Assembly: GCA_020081605.1 (NCBI GenBank)
Contig: JAHREC010000018.1
Coordinates: 1 to 64,000, forward strand
Source: Albifimbria verrucaria
Taxonomy: Eukaryota > Ascomycota > Sordariomycetes > Hypocreales > Stachybotryaceae
Length of the DNA: 64,000 bases
Reading direction: 5' to 3'
Shown piece after piece: positions 10,185 through 21,206 of this stretch. Position 1 is the first letter of the stretch. Each line of letters opens with the position of its first letter. The position numbers and the translations under genes were made by a program. The notes beneath the pieces were generated by a model. That model was not told the DNA's origin. It worked only from the letters and a program-made list of their open reading frames with translations, and searched no databases.

Positions 10185-11180
10185 AGCTAGGTAGGACAGT
10201 AAGCAAATGCGGTTGGGTAAAGAAGGGTGTCGGTATTCAGGGCATACAAGTAATAGAGTTGCCTACCAAAGTAGGTTAAGGGGCTTAAGGTGTCAATTGA
10301 AACGGCGAGGCCGAGGCATTAATGGCTGTTGGTTATGTAAATTTGTGGCAGAACCAACAGCCAAGCAATTTAATATCCTGGCTGGTGGTGGATCCTCGCT
10401 TCAGCCTGAGCCACTCAGCACGTGGTGGTGCTGTGGGAAGGAAATGCAATGGCTAGATCCCCTGTCCAACATTTAGATGGATGTGAAGTATACTGACAAA
10501 TATTATGTATATAACTTAGGGGAAAAGGATGTCTGTAGCACGCGGCGGAGAATGACCAATGCTGATTGGTCAATTTTATCATGGCTATCCATCACCGACA
10601 AATCGCCCGAATTTTAATTCTTTCCTAGCTCACTATCCGGTGACATGTTCCTCGTCCTGTCTTACTTGGTGAATCATGCTATTAAGTAACCTTGTTATTT
10701 TTACTATCGATTTCGTACTGAAAACCACCTTCGAAGGGATATGAGCGACGGATCGTCTAGACCCCGCTTTAGGGGCCCTCCGCCCCAAGTAGGCTGCCCA
10801 TAAACAAGCCATCAAATGACTTGGATAGGCCTGGAAGCACGAGATATAACCCCATTGTCCTTGACGAGCATAACGATACTGATAATTGTGTGGAGGGTGA
10901 AGATGATACTGGAGGGAAACACACGGCCGTGGCAGGCAACAAGGTCAAACAAGGGTAATGCTGGGAGTTACCTCTGGATACTCAACCAATAAGCAATCCG
11001 TCTCTCATACCGTGTCTCTGGTTGTTAGGAAGATAATGGTTTTGACACACCAAGGATAATAGCAAAAACCAAGATGAGGGTGGAGGAAATGACAGTTAAA
11101 GGGATATCGACAATGCTCGTGCAATAAGCAACGGAGGGTTTTGCAATGTATCCAAGAACGCTCTGGATTATATTGTGCAA
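10185..11180. other. Intergenic, no gene seen
   Basis: Short frames on both strands lack protein-like composition. The part next to 10184 should hold the promoter of the minus-strand glycosyltransferase and the part next to 11180 the 3' end of the large minus-strand gene. Confidence 0.5.
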
Positions 11181-14100
11181 TTAATCCTGGATAATCGATC
11201 CACACCGCTCTACCCATATCTGGTCATTGCTCTTGAACACACATGCAATAAACGATTCGGCGTCTTTGAGAAGGCGCGACAGCTCATTGTGCAATGCATC
11301 TAAGTCTTTAGCAGGAGCTAGCTTTGACTCGCTATTCCGCGGGCTGTCCCGTTGCTTTTCCACTTGAATCCACCCAATCTCGCGAAGTACCCGGTTACTG
11401 ACCCCTTATGCTCTGTAACATCGTGTCTTTGTTAGTCGTATCACATCACTGTCCTATGATTCCTGGACTTACCAATTTTCTTAGTCATTTCCGAAATACG
11501 AAGGATCGTGCCATGATCCTCAGCGCCCCATGGGAAGTCTTTCGGTTGTAGGAACCAAAGCATCCGCGTCACCATATTCGCTGCCAACAGCGATTGTTCT
11601 TTCTGTTTGGTTTTTGGTGCCCCACTAAAACATCGTTCTTTAGGTGCTACTTGGGGTGTGACCGAAGATGAGCTCAGTGTTAAGACCAGCATTAGCATCA
11701 GGTCGCACATTTTGGTGCCAAGGATTCCTTGCAGGGTATTGTAAGCTTGCTGGTAATGTTCTAGAATTTTATGGTCGTCATCATTCTTTCCAAAAAGCTT
11801 CCGTAGCCTCTCAAAGCCTGCCTGGATCAATGGCGGGACATCCTGGAACGGGATATCGCATTGAAAGTTGATCCGTTGTTTCCTTGGTCGTTTCCGCAAG
11901 GTACTTTCGTGTTTAAAGTCAGCCTCAAGTGCTAATCGCTTTGAGCTGCCGGCCCGAGCCGTGAGCACTTCCGTCGAAAGAACCGAACCCGTTAAGCGCA
12001 CGATCCGCCGATGAGTGAGTCTTTGTCGGTGTCGACCTGGCACCCATTCGACGCCACTCGAATGCATAGCAGCTGCGAGGCCATCTATCCATTGGTCTTT
12101 TGTGACGACTTCTGGGCGTGTGTGTTGAATGGCGGCCTTTATCGTCGCAAACCAGGTGGAATGGGCTGGCGCGAAGGCGGCGGCAACCATGCTCTCTGAT
12201 CCCTGTAATGCTTCGACTAGTTCCAGTGCAAAGTCTCGCCTGGTTTTGGTTGGTATATCTCGCAAGGAGCCAGAAGCTCCATCCGGCATGACCAAATCCT
12301 GGGGAGGTTCTCTAGTGCCCTGGGCGGGTTCACATGTCAATAAACGAATATCGCCAATATGATCTAGCATGACAGTGAATTTTCATCCTTACCTCCATCG
12401 AAACGGGTCGTGACAATCTTCCCAAGCTTTCAGTTCTTGACCTGCTCTGATGGAAGGCTCACCTCGACCACTTCGTATACCCCGGTTCAACTTTCTATGA
12501 AACTGAATGGCCATAAAGTTTGACATCTGAGGGATCCATAGCTCTGCTAGCACTTTTTCTAAGAACCGACTGGCCCCCGATATCCCTTGGATGGACTGAC
12601 CCCAAGCTCGGAGAACCACAGCTGACTGTGGCGGTTTGCCGCTACGAACGTCCCATAGTGAAATGCAAGCGACGCTACATGCATGAGCATCGGACGGCCA
12701 TCCTGTAAGAGAGGCCACTGGCCGATGTGTATGACCCCTTCTCCTTCCCTAAAATCAAGCATCGCCGGGTCGATAAAGGGCCATCCTCCGTGTTGTAGAC
12801 TTTCCATTGTTCCGAGTGATCTAAATACCCGTGATGGAAGTATACGAGGATCGCCTGTCAGACAAAAGTTTCCCAGCCTGTCCAGGGCAGCTACAGCTTC
12901 TGACGCTGCGAGCCCCAGACCTCGCGATCCAGCCATGGTAAATCGTCGCTCCATCTCCTCGATGGCTAGCTTAAATGTTCGAGCGAACGCGATAAGAACA
13001 CCAGGGAAAACCGGAGGGAGAAACCGCCGCAGAATCCACGAATACGATTGCTTCTCCTTTAAGAAATATCGCTTCATCTGGACAATGGGCTGTAACACGG
13101 TAGAGAAACTCTTCTGTCCCTTTATGAGCCGTTGGACGTGTACGGTAACCACTTGTTCGAAGCGATATGAGAACTCTTCCGCCTCGATGGCTTTCTCGAT
13201 AAGCAAGGCTTCTCTCAAATGGCTTCGACGCACCGGGGTTCTCCGGTGTCAACCGCCCTCGTATCCGATCTAGAAGTCTTGCTTGCTTGGCTCTAACCTT
13301 GGCCGCGGCTTTGGTGTCGACTTCTGGTACCGTCAGTGCTGCCGTTGCTGAGCCTTGACTTGCGAGAAGGGCATCGGCGCGATGGCGGTACACGGACTTT
13401 AGCGCGCAGTATCCTTGAAACTCGCCGAAGGATACAACATCAGCACCCTGGTTCGAAAAACTCATGTTGTCCTCTATAATGGCCAGGAGATTGTTCTTGA
13501 GGAAGGCGGGCGGCTTTGGTGATGAAAAATTGCCATATGCCGAGTGGAAGCCCAGCGGATAAAAGGTATAGTCTCGAGAGCTAGCATATTCCCGAGCCAA
13601 ACAGTTCCTGTCTGCGAGAAGACAAAAGACCTGGTCTTGGTCCTGGTCTTGACCTCCGCCGGTGGTGCAGTGCAAGTTTGTAGCAACGGCATAGGATATA
13701 CTCGTCAAGTGATCTAAATTGTATTTGTGCTCTAACTCCGTACGAAGTTGGAGCAATCCGGGGCTGAAGTGTTCATCTTGCGATTCCAGCGGGCTCCTGG
13801 ATGTTGCGCCATTCGCGGCACCTGCAATCTGCTCATTTGGGCCTTGTACGAAGAGACTTGAGTTATCACGACTGCTTGGCTCAACTGCTTGCTCTTCCTC
13901 CGAATCAACTTCGCTTTCTTCTTCCATATCGCCCTGGTATCTTCGCTCCTCGTCGCTATCCTCATCTTCTTCTTCGTCGTCGTCGTCTTCGTCATCATCA
14001 TCCGGTCGTATGCGAGTTTCCCGCGGGAGATTTTGACTCCTTCGGTCACTTCCATCTCTATGTTGGCGCCGTAGTCGTATGCATGAAAAGCAGGAAGGTT

Positions 14101-15056
14101 GTCGGACCAGAACGTTTCGTGGGCATACATTTCAACGAAACTGGCCCATCCGTCCATGAAAAATTCCTGGAACATGGTCCACTTATTGTACGTTATCTGT
14201 TGAGACGATCTACCGCCCAGCTTCCATGCTGCCTCAATTCCTTCGCCAAGCAGTTCGCCACTCGTGAAGACTGATTTGATATAGGACGCGAGCGCTTCGG
14301 CATGGTGTTTGACCATGCCGGTCCCATGCTTGGCTGCGTCACGACGTTTGCGATTGCCGTTCCCGGGTCGTGTGGGTGCATAACGATAAACCACTGCTCT
14401 CGCGTCGCGGCCACCGCAACACGAAAAGTTCGGTTTGTCAGGTCGAACGATATATTACTGCCTCGTTTCACGCTGTAAGGTGCTTGCCAATGCTGGAAGG
14501 AAATTGTCACGTTATCGAAGAATCGATCGCTACGCCGACTGATCGGCTGCAATGGGGCTCCTCGATGCAAATGAAGTCGAGGTAGAATATTGGATAGTAG
14601 TTGTCTTTGTCGCTGGCGGGTCGCGAGCCGGCTTTTCGGCTACCATAATCCATGGTGAATGGTCGTTGAAGTATCGAGATCGCTTCAGCACCTTTGAATT
14701 CAGGCGCCCTGGTTTTCGCTATGAATTCATCACCTGAGTATATGCGGCATGTCAGTGTTGTCCCTCTAAATTGGTGGACGGCTCCTTTTCCTTACATTTG
14801 TAGTGGTAGGTACCTCTTGAGCGATCAATCCTCCATGTGCGTGATTCACGCTCCGCTGTCGCAGATCCATCCTCAGAGCCCACCGCGGACTCCCTTAAAT
14901 AGTCATCATCCGCGCTGTCGTGCGATGGGTATGCACTCTGCTCGTGGTCATCATCCTCAAGCTCTGGATTGCCACTACCCGACACAAAACTGGCTCCTCC
15001 TGGTCAAGAGAACCATCGAGTATGACGCTGTTGGTTTCGAGTTCCCGTGTACTCAT
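11181..15056 (-). CDS. Large (~1,200 aa) unknown protein, partner of the ParB-like gene, several frameshifts
   Basis: Starts at ATG 15056 (MSTRELETNSVILDGSLDQE) and ends at TAA 11181. Two introns are clear and keep frame: 14795-14734 (62 nt) and 11472-11405 (68 nt, ACTAAC branch). Blocks in order: acidic N-terminus (14800-14985); a beta-rich segment (FQHWQAPYSV...QWFIVMHP); a helical aromatic segment (FQEFFMDGWASFVEMYAHE); a long Asp/Glu run (about 13930-14010); an Arg/Lys helix (KAAAKVRAKQARLLDRIRGR); a conserved-looking core (LRRFLPPVFPGVLIAFAR...GLAASEAVAALDRLGNF); a basic C-terminal region. At least six one-base losses at or near short runs (about 14990, 14530, 14362, 14038, 13235, 12601) break the frame, and the joint near 12370-12400 is unresolved. 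I do not recognise the family. It follows the ParB-like gene on the same strand with a gap of about 390 bp, suggesting linked function. Confidence 0.65.
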
Positions 15057-15154
15057 GGTGTTGGGTGGGTATTTGCTTGATGGTGGTATTATTTTAAGGT
15101 AACTCACAGAGACTGACCCTAACCCAAGACTTGACGACTACGCAAATCTCGCTA

Positions 15155-15168
15155 CGCCCGGGGCGAAA
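15155..15168. promoter_or_regulatory. Palindromic CGCCCGGGGCG motif between the two large genes
   Basis: CGCCC-GGGGCG followed by AAA lies about 100 bp upstream of the start codon of the large unknown gene. It matches the core of three copies found upstream of the ParB-like gene (18534-18552, 18683-18701, 18773-18792). It is one base short of a perfect CGCCCC/GGGGCG palindrome. A protein-binding role is inference. Confidence 0.4.
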
Positions 15169-15444
15169 GGTGTCTCCTACGTGTCAAGCATATCGGCTTA
15201 GTAAAGAACGCGACCATAAATGAATGAATAGCATTGGCAGTTCCTTTCCTTTTCTTTTTGGCAAAGCAAAATTTAATTGAACCATGTTGACCTAGCTACA
15301 CATCCGATTCGTCCACCAGCACTTGACGTGGCGTGTTTCCTGCTGCCCGTCCCAATGCAAGCCAGCTATTAGCCTCAATGACGAGATGGAAATCGTGTTC
15401 TACCACATTGTATAGGGTAAAGGGTCAAATGTATGAAAGGAGGA

Positions 15445-17925
15445 TTAAGACGCAGCTAATCGGCCTCTCCAACCTGACTTCCTCGCCGGCATGGGACTAA
15501 ACGGCAGCGGATTTCGGGAGCTACTAGGTTCGCTCTGGCTTGAGCCTACATCCGTTTGCGTTGGTTTTGGCTGCCGTCGACGCGCATCCTTGCCATCATC
15601 CGGGCCGTCCCGCGCTCTAAGCGGTTGCCCCTTTTCATTCGCCTGACTCTCTCTTTGCTTTTCTGTTTCAGCCACGGATACCTGGTCTGGACCATTTTGC
15701 GATTCTTCTCCACCATCATCTGAGCGAACCTCCTGATCCCCGATGCCCCATGCTCAGAGGGCACATTGGCAGCTACACTCATGGTGCGCACCGTTGGATC
15801 ATCCACTGCTGACTCCCGGGATGCGGCGTCCATCGTCGGTCCCGGCTCATTCGTCTTTGTTTCTGGCTCCGCTTGAGCATGAGGAGATTGTACTCTTTCC
15901 CGGTCGATTCTATAATGACGCGATCCGCATCTGCTAGCTTGTTTTGCGACGGCCCGTTCTGATCGTCACGAAGAGCTTGGCGACATCGATCAGCCACCCA
16001 TTTTACGATGCATCCGTCGATCGCCGCTGCAAGTTGACCAGAGGCTTCCTTGCTGTTCAATGCAGGGTTTTCAGCCACCTCAGGCACGCGTGAAGCTAGG
16101 GCACATACAGCACGCGTTACGGCTGAGCATCCCTTGAGGCTATTGGCGGGAGATAAACCCAGGCCATCGCCGCCCTTTGAAGCAACTCCACCATGGACGA
16201 AACTTGGGGCCAAGGGAAGTTTCGACAATATGAAGCAGGTTTTGCCAGAATCTGTCAACAAACCTCTCTGCGTATACGGCGCCGTTGCGGTCGTTCGGGT
16301 CCGGCATGGCCTTCAGATAGCCTTTTGTCACCGGGTGAGTCAATGATTGCTGCCGCCGACGAACAAAATCCAGAATCTCCTGTTCGAGCATGATCGACCG
16401 CTTATCTGCAAGCCTCATCGCCTTTTCATCCGTGCCGTTCTGTAATCGTTTGATGAAGCCCTTCCTCAGCGGGAGCTTGTTTGCTTTGCGCTTGTCCGCG
16501 ACGACTTCCGAGTCGCGATCGATCCACAGAACCACATGGATCATTACCTCCATCATGGTCTGGCATACGTCTTTTGGCGTCTCGAGCAGACTGTGAACAT
16601 CCGGGAGGCGGAAGCTCGGATTCTCGATGAGAAACTCGTACAATTCCCGATACGCCGCATCGTCCAGTGCAGTGAGAAACCGAGCCGTCCGACGTGCACC
16701 AGGCCCGACTCGATCACCATCCCCTTCCTTCGGGTCGTTGTAGAATAACTTTCGTATCGCGCTCGCTGTCACATTCTTTTCGCCTGCCGCCAATACGTAC
16801 ACCATCTTTTTCCAGTCCGAACCGCGAACGTATTTGGTAGCATCTCCTGGCAATTCCTTGAGCTTCTTCCCGACGGCATCGGTTATTGTAAAGCAATACT
16901 AGAGTCTCTCAGCCTTGTCCATACTTCGAGCCTGCCGATGTTATCGGGCGGGTATTCATGTAAACACAACTTACTGCATCAAATCTTCTGCTAGCTAATT
17001 GCTCCCACTTAGATATATTAAAGGTGTCTTTTCCGACCGTGGTACTGCAGTAGCTTGTAATCTTAGACGCCCAGCTCTTGTTGTTCCATAAAGTGCCTAG
17101 TCGGCCGGTGGGAAAATTCGGGTTTCCACCGAGACGCAACAAGTCAAGCATTTGGGCTTCAACTTCGCTTTTCTTCCCATGAAACAAACTCTCGTCTTGC
17201 TTGGACGCCATGACAAGCTGCATCCAGATCTGACCATGGCTGTCTGGGAGCAACAGGTCGCTGCGGTTGACTCGCAGTTGAAGGTTGAGCTTGGGTGGAA
17301 GCGCGTCTAGTATCTGATTTAATCATCTTGCTTCTTGAGAACCTGACTTGGTTTTGCCCCTGTTATTTTGGGGCGTGGAGGTCGACTTACCTTTGTCGTA
17401 AATTATGCCGGTCCACCAGAGCTCCGTGTCTGGCAACTTCTTGCGTTTCACTAGCCTTCGCAAAGCTGCCACTCGGTGTTGACCATCCATAATCTCGAGT
17501 GGCTCCTGATTGATGTCCAGCCAACCATCAAGGTCGCGTAATTCTTGTCCGTCATCTTGTGAAGTTGAGTCTTTTTGCTGTTGCTCCTTTATGTACTTCT
17601 GCATGGCTTGTGACGTACACGACACCAAGATGTAGTTCTCCTCGCTAGTTCGTGCTAAATTCTGCTCAAACACTTCATCGAGATCAATGACATGTTTGTC
17701 ATCAACCTGACGGTTCTCTCCATTTTCCCATTCAGGCGTGAGGGCCTCGAATGGTATCTTGGCCACCATGAGCTGGTAAGGCTTCGCTTGACGTCGGATT
17801 GTTTGGGTTTCATGAAATGCTTGACTGAGTACGCCACCGCCTTTATCACGCTTACTCCTCGCGCCTTCTTTTGTTGTTATCTTTTCCCCATGAACTTCGG
17901 ACGAATTGGCTTTTCTCTTCGTCAT
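15445..17925 (-). CDS. ParB/DGQHR-like protein, subtelomeric family
   Basis: About 770 residues in three exons: 17925-17391, 17306-16975, and 16898 to a TAA at 15445. Introns 17390-17307 and 16974-16899 have GTAAGT donors and keep phase. The N-terminal 180 residues look like a ParB/sulfiredoxin-type domain: basic start, PYQLMVAKIPFEAL, then EIMDGQHRVAALRRLV (DGQHR at 147-151) and ELWWTGIIYDK. Exon 2 continues LPDSHGQIWMQLV and FPTGRLGTLWNNKSW; exon 3 has a helical region (CFTITDAVGKKLKELPGDA, DFVRRRQQSLTHPVTKGYL) and SRVPEVAENPALNSKEASGQ. The C-terminal tail is Gln/Ser/Arg-rich and disordered-looking. Frame jumps near 16180 (one extra base), 15893 and 15737 (one lost base each) affect only exon 3. 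Bacterial relatives of the fold bind DNA or act as nucleases or CTPases; the fungal role is unknown. The large unknown gene follows on the same strand. Confidence 0.7.
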
Positions 17926-18521
17926 TTCTGATGTCCTTTGCGCTCACAGGCTCAGTGTCAATGATGCTGAAGTTATATGATGAGTGTATAGGGTAGGGTG
18001 GTGTCGGGTAACAACTCGGGGAAGAGTTTCGGCGACAGGATGCATAAAAATGGAAAATAGAGTACTCTGCATGACCTTGGCCCTGGTTACAAAGCCGCAG
18101 GGTGTCTGAGGGCGCCACCAGCATATACCTTGTTCATGCGAATGTGGCTGAATAGGCATCAAGCTAATGTCTCTCCCCGTTGCAAGCCCTGCTGAAAAAG
18201 GCGCGACTGTACTGCTGACGCGCGTTTTAAATACGAAACAAAAGGGGGAGAAAAGAAAAAGCAAAGTGAAAACAACAAACACGGTCATAAATAGAAGACA
18301 TTAAGTACAAAGAGGCGAAGGCTGCTCTTCACTCCACTTCTGTTTATTTCATCTTTAGGCACACAAGAATAGTCCACCAAGTGACTTCCTCCAGGCGAGA
18401 TCCTCGACAAATGCTTTAATATTAATATTAAGTGCGAATCCAGGAAACTTGCACTGATGGAAACTGCGGGTACGATTTCGTCGCTATTCATAGTGTGTTC
18501 GGGACCTTGCCATCGGAAAGA
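17926..18521. other. Upstream region of the ParB-like gene
   Basis: No coding frame is convincing. It should contain the promoter and 5' leader of the minus-strand ParB-like gene. The part 17926-18160 is conserved as a RIP-mutated copy at 63765-64000, so the duplicated unit includes the promoter. Confidence 0.55.
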
Positions 18522-18533
18522 CTAACTACCATA

Positions 18534-18552
18534 TTTCGCCCCCGGGGCGAAA
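18534..18552. promoter_or_regulatory. Perfect 9+1+9 palindrome TTTCGCCCC-C-GGGGCGAAA
   Basis: A 19-bp hyphenated palindrome with perfect 9-bp arms, 610 bp upstream of the ParB-like start codon. It lies inside the left arm of the 18522-18713 inverted repeat. The size and symmetry are those of a dimeric DNA-binding-protein site; function is inferred. Confidence 0.5.
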
Positions 18553-18682
18553 CTGATTCATTTACTATGGTTCCGAACCAGGACATCTGACATGCAATAA
18601 ATAAATCGGTTTGGCAGGGTGAAACACATACGACTGTTTGTAGGGAATTGGTTGGAGTTTGGTAGAAGGGCCCGTATGTCAG

Positions 18683-18701
18683 TTTCGCTCCCGGGGTGAA
18701 A
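18683..18701. promoter_or_regulatory. Imperfect copy of the CCCGGGG palindrome
   Basis: TTTCGCTCCCGGGGTGAAA is the same 19-bp module with transitions at three positions, inside the right arm of the inverted repeat. Confidence 0.45.
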
Positions 18702-18772
18702 TATGGTAGTTAGTTCCACCATCAGTGGCACTCAGTTGTTGCATGTCGTTCTATTAGAGTAGACCCCACTTA

Positions 18773-18792
18773 TTTTCGCCCCGGGGCCAAAA
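18773..18792. promoter_or_regulatory. Third upstream copy of the CCCCGGGG palindrome
   Basis: TTTTCGCCCCGGGGCCAAAA, a 20-bp near-palindrome with one mismatched pair, about 70 bp outside the inverted-repeat element and therefore not explained by that repeat alone. Confidence 0.45.
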
Positions 18793-18827
18793 TTCACCTG
18801 ATGCATTACGGCCCGCCCCTACGCCCC

Positions 18828-18909
18828 ATTATTATTATTATTATTATTATTAGTAGTAGTAGTAGTAGTTGTCGTAATTTAGTAGTAGTGGCAGACACAT
18901 TCACGTATG

Positions 18910-18974
<65 letters not shown>
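18828..18974. repeat. Microsatellites (ATT)n, (AGT)n and (CA)n
   Basis: (ATT) at 18828-18852, (AGT) at about 18851-18869 and 18881-18889, and a CA-rich tract at 18911-18974, partly ACATAC, ending in about 20 pure CA units. They mark the border between the gene island and the RIP block. Open frames across them are low-complexity artefacts. Confidence 0.95.
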
Positions 18975-18978
<4 letters not shown>

Positions 18979-18999
18979 TTAACCCTATACCCAAGCACG

Positions 19000-21180
19000 G
19001 AATACCCCTCTACAATCTAAATAAATATATTATAAATCTCTTATTTTATATTATTATTAAAAGATTAATTAATCTATAATAACTTAAGATATTATTATTA
19101 AAAAATAAAGCTAATATTATTCTTATACTTTAAGCTCTTTAAAAAGATTTAAAACTAACTATATAATATACTATAGCTATTTATAATATTTATTATACTA
19201 TACTTAGCTATTATAAGAAGGGTAGGCCTTCTTAATATAATACTATAGCTAATTTATATAAATTAATTAACCTTAAGGAGTATAAGCTTATTAAATATAT
19301 CCTTAATTTAAATTTATAAAGATTCCCTCCTAGATTAATAATATTAAAGAAATAGTTAATCTTTTATATACTAATTATAATATATTATTAATTAGTTAGT
19401 ATTAAGTAGAGAATTTTATTTAATATTAATTATAGCTTAAAATATATTTTTTTAAAGATATAATTATTAAAGAGCTAAATATAAAGATTTAATTATAATA
19501 AATATATAATTCTTATTTATAATAAATATAATTATAAAGTATAGTATAAGATTAAATAATATTTATAACTTTAATAAGACTAGCTTTATAATAGATATTA
19601 TTATAAATAGATTAATTATTATAGATATAGAAAAATATAGAAACTTTAAAAGGGTTTAGCTTAATAATTATAAATAGATTATAGTTATTTAATTAATCTT
19701 TATAAATAACTAAATAATCCTACTATTTATTATAATTATAAGCTAATATTATCTTTTAATTAATATTAAGAAAATACTCTCCTAGATAATTAAACTCTTA
19801 AAACCACCTATAATAATAAAATATATAATAAAATAAGCTTTAAATAGCTAAAGTATTTTAATTAATATATAATTAAAAGATTAAATTATATTTATTATCT
19901 TCTAATCCTTAATAAATATAAAAGCTATTATTCTATTAAGTTTAAGGTATATTATAAAGAAAATAAGATTATTATTCTTTATATACTATCTTATTTATCT
20001 TATTTACTTTAGCTCTTAAATATAAGTTATTTTAAGTTATTTAAGAAAGTATATAATTAAAAGATTAAATAGTTAATTAAAGCCTTAATTATATATATTT
20101 CTATGATTAAATTTTTCTTACTTTCTATACTATATATTAAGCTATAATAATATAAAATAATATTAAAAAGGCTTTAAGGAGGCTAGCCTTATTCCTTTAA
20201 GTATAAACTATATAATCTTAAAGCTAGATATAAAAATAATTACTTTAATATTTTTTAAGGGATCCCTTAACCTTCTTGATTCTTAGGTCTTAAAGATACT
20301 TAAAATAATTAAGGAGATTAATTCTTAATTTATTTATCTTAAAAGATAAATTAAAGGATATAAAAGCAGCTTTTTAATATTAATTATTAAGGCTTTAAAG
20401 CTAATAATAAAGGATTTAAAGGAATATTAATATAAAATAATATTATTAAGATTAAAGATAAAGAATCTTTAAGAGATAAATTATATATTTAGCCGATACT
20501 ATAAAGAGAAAAAACCTAGCTATAAAATAAAGGAATAATAATTATAAAGGAAGGTTAAGTATTAATTAATTAAATAAATATAAATAAATAAATAATAACT
20601 AAATTATTAAGATAGGGTAATTAAGGAAGGTTAATATAGCTAAGGGCTAGGTATTATAGTATATATAGTATCGCTAGATATAATTTATAAATATATAAGG
20701 TTAAAATAAAGTATTAGGGTAAGAGTTTAATAGTTAGATTTAATTAATTAGATAATCTATAGTATTTTAATTAATAATATTATTAGGGGTTAAGATTTAT
20801 AGTATACTTACTTATTAATTATATTATATTATATTAAATTAGGATTTATATTATTAAGGGTATATATTATTATATTATATTAAATTAGGATTTTTATTAA
20901 GTATATATTTTTATACTATATTTAAAAAGTATTTATTATTAGCTAAGACTTTTTATTAATCCTAAAATATATTTTTTATTAGCTAAGATTTATATTAATT
21001 AAATAGAGTAATTTTTATATTTCTAATAATTATTTAAATAAAATAGCTAAAAATATAAAGGAGGAGAATTTAGAATATAGAAGTTTTAAGCTATTCTTTT
21101 ATATATATATATATATATATATTTTAAAAAGTATCCCTAACCTTAACTATAGTTTTGCTATATAAGAGTATTTATTAATA
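19000..21180 (+). mobile_element. RIP-destroyed pogo/Fot-type (DDE_1) DNA transposon
   Basis: This block is extremely AT-rich with many stops in all frames. At about 20007-20120 on the + strand, reading stops as RIP-mutated Gln or Trp, the sequence keeps the DDE_1 transposase pattern LQPLDV, then (C)FK.LKKAY, then IE.LIKA, then HIS..(E)FF. That string is diagnostic of the C-terminal catalytic part of pogo/Fot1/Tan1-type transposases of the Tc1-mariner superfamily. The whole block is probably one such element plus flanking debris; ends and inverted repeats could not be placed. It cannot be active. Confidence 0.6.
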
Positions 21181-21206
21181 GCGTCTTCTTTTAAGAGTCC
21201 GATTTA

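Larger units (their letters stand above)
18522..18713. repeat. Short inverted-repeat element (MITE-like or paired binding sites)
   Basis: A 35-bp arm at 18522-18556 (begins CTAACTACCATATTTCG) is repeated in inverted orientation at 18679-18713 (ends TGAAATATGGTAGTTAG) with only three mismatches. The whole is 192 bp. Each arm contains the CCCGGGG palindrome. No target-site duplication is evident, so it may be either a miniature inverted-repeat element or two opposed copies of a regulatory module. Confidence 0.7.

Noticed and set aside
12370..12399. A 29-nt GTAAGG...CTAG intron in the large unknown gene
   Set aside because: Too short, and the joined phase is wrong; the joint is left unresolved.
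12683..14274. Plus-strand frames of 105-196 codons
   Set aside because: Antisense shadows of the large minus-strand gene; low-complexity Ser or Arg runs mirror its acidic tract.
16150..16200. A 29-nt intron (GTTTCG...AAAG) in exon 3 of the ParB-like gene
   Set aside because: Too short for fungal splicing and no branch site; a one-base frame error is simpler.
15445..17925. Assignment of the ParB-like gene to DUF3723 and the region to a Starship giant transposon
   Set aside because: DUF3723 proteins also have a ParB-like HGRHR-type motif, but the DGQHR motif and following sequence here differ, and I saw no tyrosine-recombinase (captain) gene in the window.
18801..19079. 92-codon plus-strand frame
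   Set aside because: Composed of microsatellite-encoded Ile, Ser and Thr-His runs.
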